NCBI RefSeq assembly: GCF_002531575.1
Contig: NZ_NWTI01000025.1
Location: forward strand, 40,472 to 104,471
Source: Bradyrhizobium sp. Y36
GTDB taxonomy: Bacteria; Pseudomonadota; Alphaproteobacteria; Rhizobiales; Xanthobacteraceae
DNA length: 64,000 bases
Direction of reading: 5' to 3'
This document shows, in pieces, positions 8,428 to 18,200 of this stretch (positions are counted from its first letter, which is position 1; each line of letters starts with the position of its first letter). The translations under genes were made by a program, and so were the position numbers. Below the pieces are notes generated by a model. That model did no database searches, was not told the DNA's origin, and saw only the letters and a program-made list of their open reading frames with translations.

Positions 8428-8818
8428 GGGCGGCTTCCGCTTTCAGGGCGTCGTGGATGTTGTTGCGCTTCCAGCTGGTGTCCTTGTCGTTGATCTGCAT
8501 GTCGAACGACAGGGCGAACTTGCTGGCAGCGAAGACGGGATCGAGATGTCTTGAGAGCGCCTGGAAGATGTGCTCGCCGGCTTTCTGACGCGTGGGAAGG
8601 TCGCGGCCCTCGCCGATGCGCAGCACCATGTCGAGGAAGCCGTAGTCGTTCCGCGCGTCGGCGATCGCATAATGCTCGCAGCGGATGGCGCGCACGCGGA
8701 TGCCGCCGAGCGGGAAGATGCCGGTCTCGACCGCCGCCTTGCGCACGACCTCGCACACCAGCTTCATGTCGAGACGGCTGTCGAGATTGGCCGAATATTC
8801 GATGGTGAAATGCGGCAT
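8420..8818 (-). CDS. hpaF: 5-carboxymethyl-2-hydroxymuconate delta-isomerase
   Basis: A 132-residue protein of the tautomerase superfamily beginning M-P-H-F; after Met removal Pro1 is the catalytic base. Length and the sequence LDMVLRIGEGRD fit the CHMI family (about 126 residues). It isomerises the HpaE product for decarboxylation. It lies 32 bases downstream of hpaH and overlaps hpaE by 8 bases within the minus-strand operon. Confidence 0.92.
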   Translation of the reverse strand: MPHFTIEYSANLDSRLDMKLVCEVVRKAAVETGIFPLGGIRVRAIRCEHYAIADARNDYGFLDMVLRIGEGRDLPTRQKAGEHIFQALSRHLDPVFAASKFALSFDMQINDKDTSWKRNNIHDALKAEAAHG

Positions 8819-8850
8819 CGCGGTTTCACTCCCTGTGTCGTCTCATTGCT

Positions 8851-9657
8851 TTACGCGAAGTAGCAGCTGACCGAGCCGTAGGCGCCATAGTCGGCTTGAA
8901 TTGTGTCGCCCTTGCGGGTCTCGATCGGACGGATGAACGAGCCCGCGAGCACGACTTGCCCGGGCTCCAGCGCAAGGCCGAGCGGCGCGATCTTGTTGGC
9001 GAGCCAGGCCACGGCCGTCGCAGGATGATTGAGCACGCCGGCGGCAAGGCCGGTCTCCTCGAGCTGGCCGTTCTTGAAGCACAGCGCGCCGATCCAGCGC
9101 AGGTCGGCGTCGAGCGGGCGGATCGGCCGTCCCCCGAGCACGATGCCGGCATTCGCGGCATTGTCGGCGATGGTGTCGTAGATCTTGCGCGTTGCCTTGG
9201 TCTTGGGATCGACGCGCTCGATGCGGGTGTCCAAAATCTCCAGCGCCGGCACCACGAAGTCGGTGGCGTTGAGCACGTCGAACAGCGTGCAGTCGGGGCC
9301 TGCAAGGCGCTTGCTCATGACGAAGGCGAGCTCGGCCTCGACGCGCGTCGCGATGAAGCGCTCGGTCGGGACCAGGCCGCCATCGGAAAAGAACATGTCG
9401 TCGAGCAGCACGCCGGAGTCCGGCTCGTTGATATCGAGCGCGCTCTGCATCGCCTTCGAGGTCAGGCCGATCTTGTGGCCCTTGACGATGCGGCCCTCCG
9501 CGATCTTGACGTCGACCCAGGCCTTCTGAATCGCGTAGGCATCGGCGATGGAGATGTGGGGGAAGTCCTGCGAGAGCTGGCGAATCTGCGTGCGGGTCTT
9601 CTCCGCCTGGTGCAGACGCCGCGCGCAAGCTTGGATATCGTCGTTGGAAAGCGCCAT
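8851..9657 (-). CDS. hpaH: 2-oxo-hept-3-ene-1,7-dioate hydratase
   Basis: A 268-residue member of the HpaH/HpcG/MhpD hydratase family (FAH superfamily). Recognisable pieces are KIGLTSKAMQ, PDSGVLLDDMFF and the acidic VEAELAFVMSKRL that carries the metal ligands. It hydrates the dienoate from HpaF/HpaG to 4-hydroxy-2-oxoheptane-1,7-dioate, the substrate of the HpaI aldolase. It is the promoter-proximal gene of the minus-strand operon, divergent from hpaR. Its ATG at 9657 is 32 bases from the edge of a perfect 16-bp palindrome. Confidence 0.92.
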   Translation of the reverse strand: MALSNDDIQACARRLHQAEKTRTQIRQLSQDFPHISIADAYAIQKAWVDVKIAEGRIVKGHKIGLTSKAMQSALDINEPDSGVLLDDMFFSDGGLVPTERFIATRVEAELAFVMSKRLAGPDCTLFDVLNATDFVVPALEILDTRIERVDPKTKATRKIYDTIADNAANAGIVLGGRPIRPLDADLRWIGALCFKNGQLEETGLAAGVLNHPATAVAWLANKIAPLGLALEPGQVVLAGSFIRPIETRKGDTIQADYGAYGSVSCYFA

Positions 9658-9689
9658 TTGTGATCTTACAAATTGGGGTGCCGGGAGAT

Positions 9690-9705
9690 ACTTAACATGT
9701 TAAGT
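9690..9705. promoter_or_regulatory. Perfect 16-bp palindrome, candidate HpaR operator
   Basis: ACTTAACATGTTAAGT is an exact palindrome in the 111-base divergent space between hpaH (minus) and hpaR (plus), 32 bases from the hpaH start. MarR-family repressors bind palindromes of this size, and HpaR represses its own meta-cleavage operon in E. coli, so this is a strong operator candidate. A weaker TTTGT-N6-ACAAA inverted repeat lies at 9657-9672, touching the hpaH start codon. Confidence 0.7.
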
Positions 9706-9768
9706 GAATGCGTCAAACACAATTCCGGCTTGCTGCACTGCAAACGTTTGGCGGCTTGAAAGGGCGTC

Positions 9769-10287
9769 ATGGTGAAGAGACCGGCTGATCCTGCGAACGG
9801 AAGCGCCCCCGCCGCGCGGCAGGTGCCGATGCGCGATTTCTCGCGTTCGCTGCCGATGTCGCTGCTGCGGGCCCGCGAGGCGGTGATGCGGCAGTTTCGT
9901 CCTTCGCTGCGCGAGCACGGCTTGACCGAGCAGCAATGGCGCATCCTGCGCGCGCTGGCGGCGATCGAAGCGGTCGAGGTCACGGAACTGGCGCGCACCG
10001 CCTTCCTGCTCGGGCCGAGCCTGTCGCGCATCCTGCGCGATCTCGAGGCGCGTCATCTGGTCGAGCGCAAGACCGCGAAAGCCGATCAGCGACGCAGCAT
10101 GGTCTCGATCTCGAAGGAGGGCGTGAAGCTGATGGCCTCGGTGGCGCCCACATCGGAAGCCATCTATGCCGAGATCACGCGGCGCTTCGGCGCGCGCAAG
10201 CTCGCCGAATTGCAGGACATGCTGGGCGCGCTCGAACAGAGTCTTGCAGAGCTCGGCGGCGCCGAAGAGGCAAGTTCCGAGGAGTGA
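9769..10287 (+). CDS. hpaR: MarR-family regulator of homoprotocatechuate degradation
   Basis: A 172-residue winged-helix protein. The MarR core runs from about residue 35 to 150, with the recognition region LLGPSLSRILRDLEARHL and the wing AKADQRRSMVSIS. PMSLLRAREAVM and LTEQQWRILR are typical of the HpaR/HpcR subgroup, which represses the meta-cleavage operon until an aromatic ligand binds. The ATG at 9769 follows AAAGGG. It is transcribed divergently from hpaH, with a perfect palindrome between them. Confidence 0.9.
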   Translation: MVKRPADPANGSAPAARQVPMRDFSRSLPMSLLRAREAVMRQFRPSLREHGLTEQQWRILRALAAIEAVEVTELARTAFLLGPSLSRILRDLEARHLVERKTAKADQRRSMVSISKEGVKLMASVAPTSEAIYAEITRRFGARKLAELQDMLGALEQSLAELGGAEEASSEE

Positions 10288-10539
10288 CAGCAGATATGCG
10301 CGTCCGGGTGACGCAAGCCATGGACATGAATGCGCATTTTCGCGCAAATAGTGACCCAGGCTGGCGGTCGATCAGGCGCCGATTCCCGGCGCCAGAAGGC
10401 GGCCGCATAGGCGTTGCGTCATTGCGAGCGTAGCGCGGCGGCCCGGTTCGCGGTAACAGCGGGGGCGTGCTGTCGCGGCGCTCGTCATGGTGACGAAGGT
10501 CCAATTAACACGGTCCAAACAACAAAGAAGGAAGGCAAC

Positions 10540-11316
10540 GTGGCGAACAAGGTCAAGGAAATCTGGAAGTCGGGCAAGGCCGTGGTCAACGCGTGGCTCG
10601 CAATTCCCTCCGGCTTCTCGGCCGAGATGATCGCGCAATGCGGCTTCGACAGCGTCACCGTCGATATGCAGCATGGCGTGCAGGACTATCTCTCGATGGT
10701 GCAGTGCTTCCAGGCGATGGACAAGCATCCGGTCACCCCGATGGTCCGCGTGCCCTGGAACGAGCCCGGCATCATCGGCAAGGTGCTCGACGGCGGCGCC
10801 TATGGCGTGATCTGCCCGATGGTCAACACGCCGCAGGAAGCGAAGAACCTCGTCTCCTATGCCAAATATCCGCCGCAGGGCGTCCGTTCCAACGGCCCGA
10901 TCCGCGCCGGCATGTACGGCACCGCCGGCTCCTATCAGAAGACGGCGAATGCCGACACGGTGCTGCTGCCGATGATGGAGACCCGGACCGCGGTCGAGAA
11001 CATGGAAGCCATCCTCGACGTCGAGGGCATCGACGGCGTCTATATCGGCCCGTCCGATCTCGGCTTCTCCTACGGCCTCGAGCCCAAGCTCGATCGCTCG
11101 GAGCCCGAGATCCTCGCGATCTACGAGAAGATCATCAAGGAATGCGGCAAGCGCGGCCTCAACCCGGGCATTCATTGCAGCGGCGCGGAAGGCGCGGCGC
11201 GCGCCATCAACATGGGCTTCAAGCTGGTGACGCTCTCGAACGAGGTCGGCCTAATGACCACCTACGCCAAGATGCAGGTCAACGCGACCCGCAAGGATTC
11301 CGGCGGCAAGGCGTAA
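10540..11316 (+). CDS. hpaI: HpcH/HpaI family aldolase
   Basis: A 258-residue class II aldolase of the HpaI fold (usual length 250-267). Metal-binding Glu and Asp are expected in LLPMMETRTAVENME and VYIGPSDLGFS. It cleaves 4-hydroxy-2-oxoheptane-1,7-dioate to pyruvate and succinic semialdehyde, the last step of the pathway encoded on the other strand. The GTG at 10540 was chosen because AAGGAAGG precedes it; the frame is open back to 10414 but crosses repeat-like sequence. Because a UxaA-type dehydratase follows, it could instead act on sugar-acid aldols, as GarL does. Confidence 0.82.
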   Translation: MANKVKEIWKSGKAVVNAWLAIPSGFSAEMIAQCGFDSVTVDMQHGVQDYLSMVQCFQAMDKHPVTPMVRVPWNEPGIIGKVLDGGAYGVICPMVNTPQEAKNLVSYAKYPPQGVRSNGPIRAGMYGTAGSYQKTANADTVLLPMMETRTAVENMEAILDVEGIDGVYIGPSDLGFSYGLEPKLDRSEPEILAIYEKIIKECGKRGLNPGIHCSGAEGAARAINMGFKLVTLSNEVGLMTTYAKMQVNATRKDSGGKA

Positions 11317-11326
11317 TGCTCTTTCT

Positions 11327-11463
11327 GTGTCCCGGACGCGATGCAGCGCGCAGCGCTGCTGCGCAGAGCCGGGACCCAGAAGGCTGCGAAGTACATGACG
11401 TGACAACTGGGCCCCGGCTCGGCAGCGCACCGTTTCACGCTGCGCTGCGTCCGGGGCACGACA
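11327..11463. repeat. Intergenic palindromic repeat, family D
   Basis: Outer arms GTGTCCCGGACGC (from 11327) and GCGTCCGGGGCACGACAC (to about 11463), with inner CAGCGC/GCGCTG and GAGCCGGGACCC/GGGCCCCGGCTC pairs. It fills most of the space between the aldolase and the UxaA-like gene, suggesting these two may not share one unbroken transcript. Confidence 0.7.
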
Positions 11464-11486
11464 CTTGAAGACCCAAGGAGACTCCC

Positions 11487-13010
11487 ATGACCATCAGCCC
11501 CGTCATCCGCCTGCATCCCGATGATGGCGTGCTGATCGCGCGCGCCAGCCTGCCGCCGGGCACGGTCGTCGCCGACGGCGTCACCACGGTCGAGCGCATT
11601 CCCTCCGGCCACAAGGTCGCGATCAAGCCGTTCGCGGTGGGCGAGCCCGTCATCCGCTACGGCCAGATCATCGGCTTTGCGACCCAGGCCATCGCGCCGG
11701 GCCAGCACGTGCATGTGCAGAACATCGGCATGGGCGATTTCGCCAAGGACTATGCCTATTGCGCCGACGTCAAGCCGACGCCGAATTTCGATCTGCCGGC
11801 GACCTTCGAGGGCATCCGCCGCCCCGACGGCCGGGTCGCCACGCGCAACTATATCGGCATCCTCACCTCGGTGAATTGCAGCGCGCATGTCGCGAGCCTC
11901 GTCGCCGACGTCTTCAAGAAGAATCCCTTCACCGGCGACAATCCGCTGGCCGAATTCCCCAATGTCGACGGCGTGGTCGCGCTGACCCACAAGACCGGCT
12001 GCGGCATGACGCAGAACGAACCGCTGGCGCTGCTCCGCCGCACCCTCGGCGGCTATGCGCGGCACGTCAATTTCTCCCATGTCATCGTGCTTGGCCTCGG
12101 CTGCGAGGTGAACCAGATCGGCGGTCTCATGGAAGAGCAGAAGCTCGCCGGCCGCCTGCGCGCGATGGACATCCAGGAGGTCGGCGGCACCCGCAAGACC
12201 GTGGAGGCCGGCATCGCCTTCGTGCGCGAGGCGCTGGCCGACGCCAACAAGGTCAAGCGCGAATCCGTGCCGGCGAGCGAATTGACCGTGGCCCTGCAAT
12301 GCGGCGGCTCCGACGGCTATTCCGGCGTGTCGGCCAACCCGGCGCTGGGTGCGGCCAGCGATCTCATCGTCCGCCACGGCGGCACCGTGATCCTGTCAGA
12401 GACGCCGGAGACCTATGGCGCAGAGCATCTGCTCACCCGCCGCGCCGTCAGCCGCGAGGTCGGCGAGAAGCTGGTCGACCTGATGCGCTGGTGGGACGAA
12501 TACACGGCGCGGGAAGGTGCGGAGATGAACGCCAATCCGAGCCCGGGCAACAAGGCCGGCGGTCTCACCACCATCCTGGAGAAGTCGCTGGGGGCGATGG
12601 CGAAGGCCGGCACCACCAACCTCGTCGAGGTGCTGCGCTACGCCGAGCCCATCACCAAGAAGGGTTTCGTCTTCATGGACACGCCCGGTTACGACCCGGT
12701 CGCGGCGACCGGCCAGGTCGCCGGCGGCGCCAATCTCGTCTGCTTCACCACCGGCCGCGGCAGCGTGTTCGGCTGCAAGCCGGCGCCCTCGATCAAGCTT
12801 GCCACCAACACGCCGATGTACAAGCGCATGGAAGAGGACATGGACGTCAATTGCGGCACCATCCTCGAAGGCGAGGAGAGCGTGCAGGAGTGCGGCCAGC
12901 GCATCTTCGATCTCATTCTCAAGACGGCGTCGGGCCAGCCGACCAAGAGCGAGAGCTTTGATTTCGGCGGCGCCGAGTTCGCGCCCTGGGTGCTCGGCGC
13001 GACGATGTAG
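11487..13010 (+). CDS. UxaA/GarD-family altronate or galactarate dehydratase
   Basis: A 507-residue protein with an N-terminal SAF domain (residues 1 to about 100) fused to the UxaA/GarD catalytic domain, the usual length for altronate dehydratases. Cysteine-bearing segments THKTGCGMTQ, VLGLGCEVNQ and ALQCGGSDGYSG are conserved family features. It should dehydrate a sugar acid such as altronate or galactarate in the cytoplasm. The ATG follows AAGGAGA. The HpaI-type aldolase upstream parallels the GarL-GarD pairing, so the two may form a sugar-acid route separate from aromatic degradation. The substrate is not determinable here. Confidence 0.85.
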   Translation: MTISPVIRLHPDDGVLIARASLPPGTVVADGVTTVERIPSGHKVAIKPFAVGEPVIRYGQIIGFATQAIAPGQHVHVQNIGMGDFAKDYAYCADVKPTPNFDLPATFEGIRRPDGRVATRNYIGILTSVNCSAHVASLVADVFKKNPFTGDNPLAEFPNVDGVVALTHKTGCGMTQNEPLALLRRTLGGYARHVNFSHVIVLGLGCEVNQIGGLMEEQKLAGRLRAMDIQEVGGTRKTVEAGIAFVREALADANKVKRESVPASELTVALQCGGSDGYSGVSANPALGAASDLIVRHGGTVILSETPETYGAEHLLTRRAVSREVGEKLVDLMRWWDEYTAREGAEMNANPSPGNKAGGLTTILEKSLGAMAKAGTTNLVEVLRYAEPITKKGFVFMDTPGYDPVAATGQVAGGANLVCFTTGRGSVFGCKPAPSIKLATNTPMYKRMEEDMDVNCGTILEGEESVQECGQRIFDLILKTASGQPTKSESFDFGGAEFAPWVLGATM

Positions 13011-13197
13011 TCGCGCCCGGCGCAAATCGCTGCCGGGATCTGCAGCCCTCAAGGAGGGGGCTTACGTAACTTTACGGAGGTACCGCGTAGCCGCACGGGT
13101 TCCTTCGGTCACCTATGATTAATAGTTCCCGTCGTAATTCTTGAGTCACGCGGGCCACTCCTTCGAGGGCGCTGCCCTTCGACAGGATACGTCAACG

Positions 13198-13719
13198 ATG
13201 ACGCATGCGGTAAGGCCAAATGGCGTGGAAAATCTCCTCGGTGAGGAGGAGCTGATCGTCTCGAAGACCGATCTCAAGGGCCGCATCACCTACGCCAACG
13301 ACGTGTTTCTTCGCATGGCGAAGTATCCCTGGAAGGAGCTGATGGGCGCGCCCCACAGCCTGATCCGCCATCCGGACATGCCGCGCTGCGTCTTCAAGCT
13401 GCTGTGGGATACGCTGCAGGCCAAGCAGGAAATCTTCGCCTACGTCGTCAATCTCGCCGCGGACGGCAGCCATTACTGGGTGTTCGCCCATGTCACCCCG
13501 ACGCTGGACGATCGCGGCAACATCATCGGCTATCACTCCAATCGACGCAGGCCCGATCCGGCGCCGGTCGAGAAAATCAAACCGATCTACAAGGCGCTCT
13601 GCGCGGAAGAGGCTCGGCACGCCAATGCCAAGGAGGGCATGCGTGCAGGCTTCGACATGATGGTCGGTCTGCTCAAGCAAAACGGTGTCGGTTACGATGA
13701 ATTTGTGCTCTCTCTCTAA
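13198..13719 (+). CDS. Stand-alone PAS-domain protein, Aer-like sensor
   Basis: A 173-residue protein that is almost entirely one PAS domain. It has the Aer-type signature of FAD-binding aerotaxis sensors: SLIRHPDMPRCVFKLLW, VVNLAADGSHYWVFAHVTP and GYHSNRRRP. The ATG at 13198 was preferred over a TTG at 13141. The next gene, a chemotaxis receptor signalling protein, starts inside its 3' end in another frame. The pair therefore looks like a split version of the one-piece Aer receptor, with this protein sensing redox state. Confidence 0.85.
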   Translation: MTHAVRPNGVENLLGEEELIVSKTDLKGRITYANDVFLRMAKYPWKELMGAPHSLIRHPDMPRCVFKLLWDTLQAKQEIFAYVVNLAADGSHYWVFAHVTPTLDDRGNIIGYHSNRRRPDPAPVEKIKPIYKALCAEEARHANAKEGMRAGFDMMVGLLKQNGVGYDEFVLSL

Positions 13720-15001
13720 GTCGCAGGGAGCGACTGCCGCCGCGTGTCTTCTCGCCGGCGTCGCGTTCGTGGTCTCGCTGCTCGGCGGAAGCGGAATCAT
13801 CAGTGCAGCGCCGCTCGGTGCGGCGATCCTGCTGCTCGGCTACGCGCTCTGGTGCCAGCACCGTATGGCTGTGGCCGTCGACGAGGTCGCTGATGTCTGC
13901 CGCAAGGCGGCGCGCGGCGATCTTGAAGCGCGGATCCTGAGCGAGCGCCAGGCCGGGCGGATCGGCGCCATCCAGAAGTCGGTCAACGACATGCTCGACA
14001 TCGCCGACGCCTTCGTCCGCGAGGCCTCGGCATCGATGGACTATGCCAGCCGCGGCAAGTATTTCCGCAAGATCCTCGCGCGCGGATTGCCCGGCTCGTT
14101 CCGCCGCTCGGCGACCGTCATCAACGCCGGCACCGACAGCCTCGGCCGCCGCGTGGTCGAGATCGGCGACCTTGCAAAGCAGTTCGGCACGCATCTCGAC
14201 AAGGTTGCAGGCAGCCTCATGAGCGCAGCGGCCGACCTTGAATCCGACGCCGGCCAGATGGCGGCGGCGGCGGAGATGACGAACCGCCAGACCTCCGGCA
14301 TGCGCAGCGCGTCCGATCAGGCCTCGAGCAATGTTGCGACGGTGGCGAGCGCGGCCGAACAGCTCGCATCCTCGATCGCCGAGATCAGCCGCCAGGTGGC
14401 CGGCTCGACCACGAGCACGGGGCGCGCCGTCGACGAGGCCAATCGTGCCGGCAATGAAATTCGCTCTCTCGCGGATGCCGCGATGCGGATCGGCGACGTC
14501 GTCAAGCTGATCAGCGAGATCGCCTCGCAGACCAACCTGCTGGCGCTCAACGCGACCATCGAGGCGGCGCGGGCAGGCGAGGCCGGCCGCGGCTTCGCGG
14601 TGGTGGCCTCCGAGGTCAAGAGCCTCGCCAACCAGACCGCGAAGGCGACCGAGGAGATCAGCGCCAAGGTCGGCGAGATGCAGCAATCGACCAGCACTTC
14701 GGTCGCCGCCGTCGAGGCGATCGCGCAGACCATTGCCGAGATCGACGGCATCACCGCGAGCATCGCGGCCTCGATCGAGCAGCAGGGCTCCGCGACGCGT
14801 GAGATCGCCCGCAACGTTCACGAAGCTACCGCCGGCACTTCGCAGGTCTCCTCCAATGTCAGCGGCATCAGTGACGCCGCCGCCGACACGGGCCGCGTCG
14901 CCAGCCGCGTCAACAGCGCCTCCGAGCGCGTCCACGGCGAGGTCGAGACGCTCCGCCGCGAAGTGACGCAGTTCCTGCAGCGGCTCACCACGGCGGCGTA
15001 G
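13697..15001 (+). CDS. Methyl-accepting chemotaxis protein
   Basis: A 434-residue receptor. Two hydrophobic segments near residues 10-50 form a membrane hairpin with no periplasmic ligand domain. A HAMP-like stretch follows (CRKAARGDLEARIL), then a coiled-coil signalling domain with the hairpin tip ISEIASQTNLLALNATIEAA and EAGRGFAVVASEVKSLA. Lack of a sensor domain fits a partner that receives input from the PAS protein upstream. The start may be the ATG at 13697 or a GTG at 13685; both overlap the PAS gene. Confidence 0.9.
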   Translation: MNLCSLSKSQGATAAACLLAGVAFVVSLLGGSGIISAAPLGAAILLLGYALWCQHRMAVAVDEVADVCRKAARGDLEARILSERQAGRIGAIQKSVNDMLDIADAFVREASASMDYASRGKYFRKILARGLPGSFRRSATVINAGTDSLGRRVVEIGDLAKQFGTHLDKVAGSLMSAAADLESDAGQMAAAAEMTNRQTSGMRSASDQASSNVATVASAAEQLASSIAEISRQVAGSTTSTGRAVDEANRAGNEIRSLADAAMRIGDVVKLISEIASQTNLLALNATIEAARAGEAGRGFAVVASEVKSLANQTAKATEEISAKVGEMQQSTSTSVAAVEAIAQTIAEIDGITASIAASIEQQGSATREIARNVHEATAGTSQVSSNVSGISDAAADTGRVASRVNSASERVHGEVETLRREVTQFLQRLTTAA

Positions 15002-15080
15002 GGTTTTCGCAAATGCGCCGTGATGGCCGGGACAAGCCCGGCGATCACGCTGCTGCGCGGCCCATCACCAAAGGCAGAGC

Positions 15081-15178
15081 CGTAGGGTGGGCAAAGGCGC
15101 GCGCTTGCGTGCCGTGCCCACGAACTCTCACAAATCAGATACAGATCGTGGGCACGCTTCGCTTTGCCCACCCTACGA
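15081..15178. repeat. Intergenic palindromic repeat, family A, copy 2
   Basis: Arms CGTAGGGTGGGCAAAG and CTTTGCCCACCCTACG are perfect reverse complements enclosing GTGCCCACGA and TCGTGGGCAC. It is the best-preserved copy of the element also seen at 227-304 and 32034-32125. The preceding sequence (15020-15060) holds a small GGGACAAGCCC fragment of another repeat type. Confidence 0.85.
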
Positions 15179-15289
15179 TACTTTTCGGGTCGCCCGCACC
15201 TTACCTAGGCACGCTCTGCCCGTTGTTAGTGCTTGATCGCTTTGACATCAGGTGTTCTGCTCAAAAAAGCTGCTGGAGCACCGCACCCC

Positions 15290-18200
15290 GTGTCGATCTA
15301 CGTCGCACTGCATCACGTCACGCACTACAAATACGACCGCCCGATCGATCTGGGACCGCAAACCATCCGCCTGCGCCCGGCGCCGCATACGCGCACGCCG
15401 ATCCTGAGCTATTCGCTCAAGGTCACGCCATCCAACCATTTCGTGAACTGGCAGCAGGATCCGCAAGGCAACTGGCTCGCTCGCTACGTCTTCCCGGAGA
15501 AGACCACCGAGCTGAAGTTCGAGGTCGATTTCACGGCGCAGATGACCGTGGTCAACCCGTTCGACTTCTTCGTCGAGCCCTATGCCGACAGTTTTCCGTT
15601 CGACTATCCGAAAGATCTCAAGACGGAGCTTGCGCCGTACCTCGAGACGGTCAAGCCCGATCGCCTGTTTGCGAAATATCTCGATACGATCCCGCAGGAG
15701 GCGCCGAACACCGTCAACTTCCTGGTCGAGCTCAATCGCCAGCTCCAGAGCAGAATCCGCTACATCATCCGGATGGAGCCGGGCGTGCAGACGCCGGAGG
15801 AGACGCTCGCCTCGGGGGCCGGGTCATGCCGCGACTCCGCCTGGCTTCTGATCCAGACCTTCCGGCATCTCGGGCTCGCCGCGCGTTTCGTCTCCGGCTA
15901 TCTGATCCAGATCCGCCCCGACATCGATCCGATCGAAGGGCCGCCGGAAGTGGAGAGCGACTTCACGGACCTGCACGCCTGGGCCGAGGTCTATCTGCCG
16001 GGCGCCGGCTGGATCGGCTTCGATGCGACCTCGGGCATGCTCGCGGGCGAGGGCCACATCCCGGTCGCCGCCACGCCGCATTATCGCTCGGCCGCGCCGA
16101 TCTCCGGCGGGGCCGGCTTTGCCGAGGTCGAGTTCGCCTTTGACATGAGCGTTCGCCGCATCCGCGAGGCGCCGCGCATCACAAAACCCTTCTCCGACGA
16201 CTCCTGGGCACGGCTCGACGATCTCGGCGAGCAGGTCGACGGCGATCTCGCGAGCGCCGACGTGCGGCTCACCATGGGCGGCGAGCCGACCTTCGTCTCT
16301 GTCGACGATCTCGAGGCGGCGGAGTGGAATACCGAAGCCGTCGGCCCGACCAAGCGCGCGCTGGGCGACGATCTGATCCGCCGCCTGCGCGATCGTTTCG
16401 CGCCCGGCGGTCTGCTGCATTACGGCCAGGGCAAATGGTATCCGGGCGAGAGCCTGCCGCGCTGGGCCTTCGGTCTCTACTGGCGCAAGGACGGCGTGCC
16501 GATCTGGAAGAATGCCGATCTCATCGCCAGGGTCGAAAATCCGCAGCCCGCCGCGGCGAAGGACGCCGAGGCCTTCATGGAGGGCACGGCACTGCGGCTC
16601 GGGCTCGATCCCGGCTACATCATGCCGGCCTATGAGGACACCGCGCTCTGGCTTCAGAAGGAAGCCGAGCTTCCGGCCAATGTCGATCCCTCCGATTCCA
16701 AATTGTCCGATCCGGAGGCGCGCGCGCGCATCGCGCGGGTGTTCGAGCAGGGCCTCGACAAGCCACGCGGCTTCGTGCTGCCGGTGCAGCGCTGGAACGC
16801 GCCGCCGCGCTGGCGCAGCGAGCGCTGGCAATTGCGGCGCAATCATCTGTTCCTGACGCCGGGCGATTCACCGCTCGGCCTGCGCCTGCCGATCGGTTCG
16901 CTCGGCTACGTCCCGCCCAACCAATATCCCTACATCGTCGAGCGGGACCCCTTGGAGCCGCGCGGCAAGCTGCCGGTGTTCACGCTCGCGGCGCGCCCGG
17001 AAGCGCCGCCGCGGGTCGCGCCCGAGCATCTCAACACGTCGGTCCCGGTCCGCACCGCGATGTCGGTCGAAGTCCGCGACGGCGTGATCTGTGCCTTCAT
17101 GCCGCCGGTCGAGCGCATCGAGGATTATCTCGAGCTGGTCGCGGCGTTAGAGGCGACCGCCGAGGAGATGCAGCTCCGGGTCCATGTCGAGGGCTATCCG
17201 CCGCCGTTCGATCCGCGCATCGAGGTCATCAAGGTGACGCCCGACCCCGGTGTCATCGAGGTCAACATCCAGCCGGCAAAGAGTTGGCGCGATGCTGTCG
17301 AGATCACCACCGGTCTCTACGAGGACGCCGGAAAGGTGCGTCTCGGCGCCAACCGTTTCCTGGTCGACGGCCGCCACACCGGCACCGGCGGCGGCAATCA
17401 CGTCGTGATCGGCGGCTCGAGCCCGCAGGACTCGCCGTTCCTGCGCCGGCCCGATCTGCTCAAGAGTCTCGTGCTGTACTGGCAGCGGCATCCCTCGCTG
17501 TCCTATTTCTTCTCCGGTCTCTTCATCGGCCCGACCAGCCAGGCGCCGCGCATTGACGAAGCCCGTCACGACAGCATCTACGAGCTCGAGATCGCGCTTT
17601 CGCACGTGCCGCCACCGGGCTATCAGGCGCCGCTGTGGCTGGTGGACCGGCTGTTCCGGCATCTGCTCGTCGACATCACCGGCAACACCCACCGCGCCGA
17701 GATCTGCATCGACAAGCTGTATTCGCCGGATGGTCCGACCGGCCGTCTCGGCCTCGTCGAATTCCGCGCGCTCGAAATGCCGCCCGACCCGCGCATGTCG
17801 CTGGCGCAGCAGCTTCTGATCCGGGCGCTGATCGCAAAGATGTGGCGCGAGCCGCAAGCCGGCAAGTTCGTGCGCTGGGGCACCGCACTGCACGACCGCT
17901 ACATGCTGCCGCATTTCATCTGGGAGGATTTTCTCGACGTTCTCACCGAGCTGAAGCAGTTCGGCTATCCGTTCGAGGCGGAGTGGTATCTGGCCCAGCT
18001 CGAATTCCGCTTCCCCGCCTTCGGCCGCGTCCATCACGGCGGCGTGACGCTGGAGCTGCGGCAGGCGCTGGAGCCCTGGCACGTGCTGGGCGAGGAGGGC
18101 TCGGCCGGCGGCACCGTGCGCTATGTCGATAGCTCGGTCGAGCGGCTCCAGGTCAAGGCGGAGGGCTTCGTCGAGGGCCGCCACATCGTCACCTGCAACG

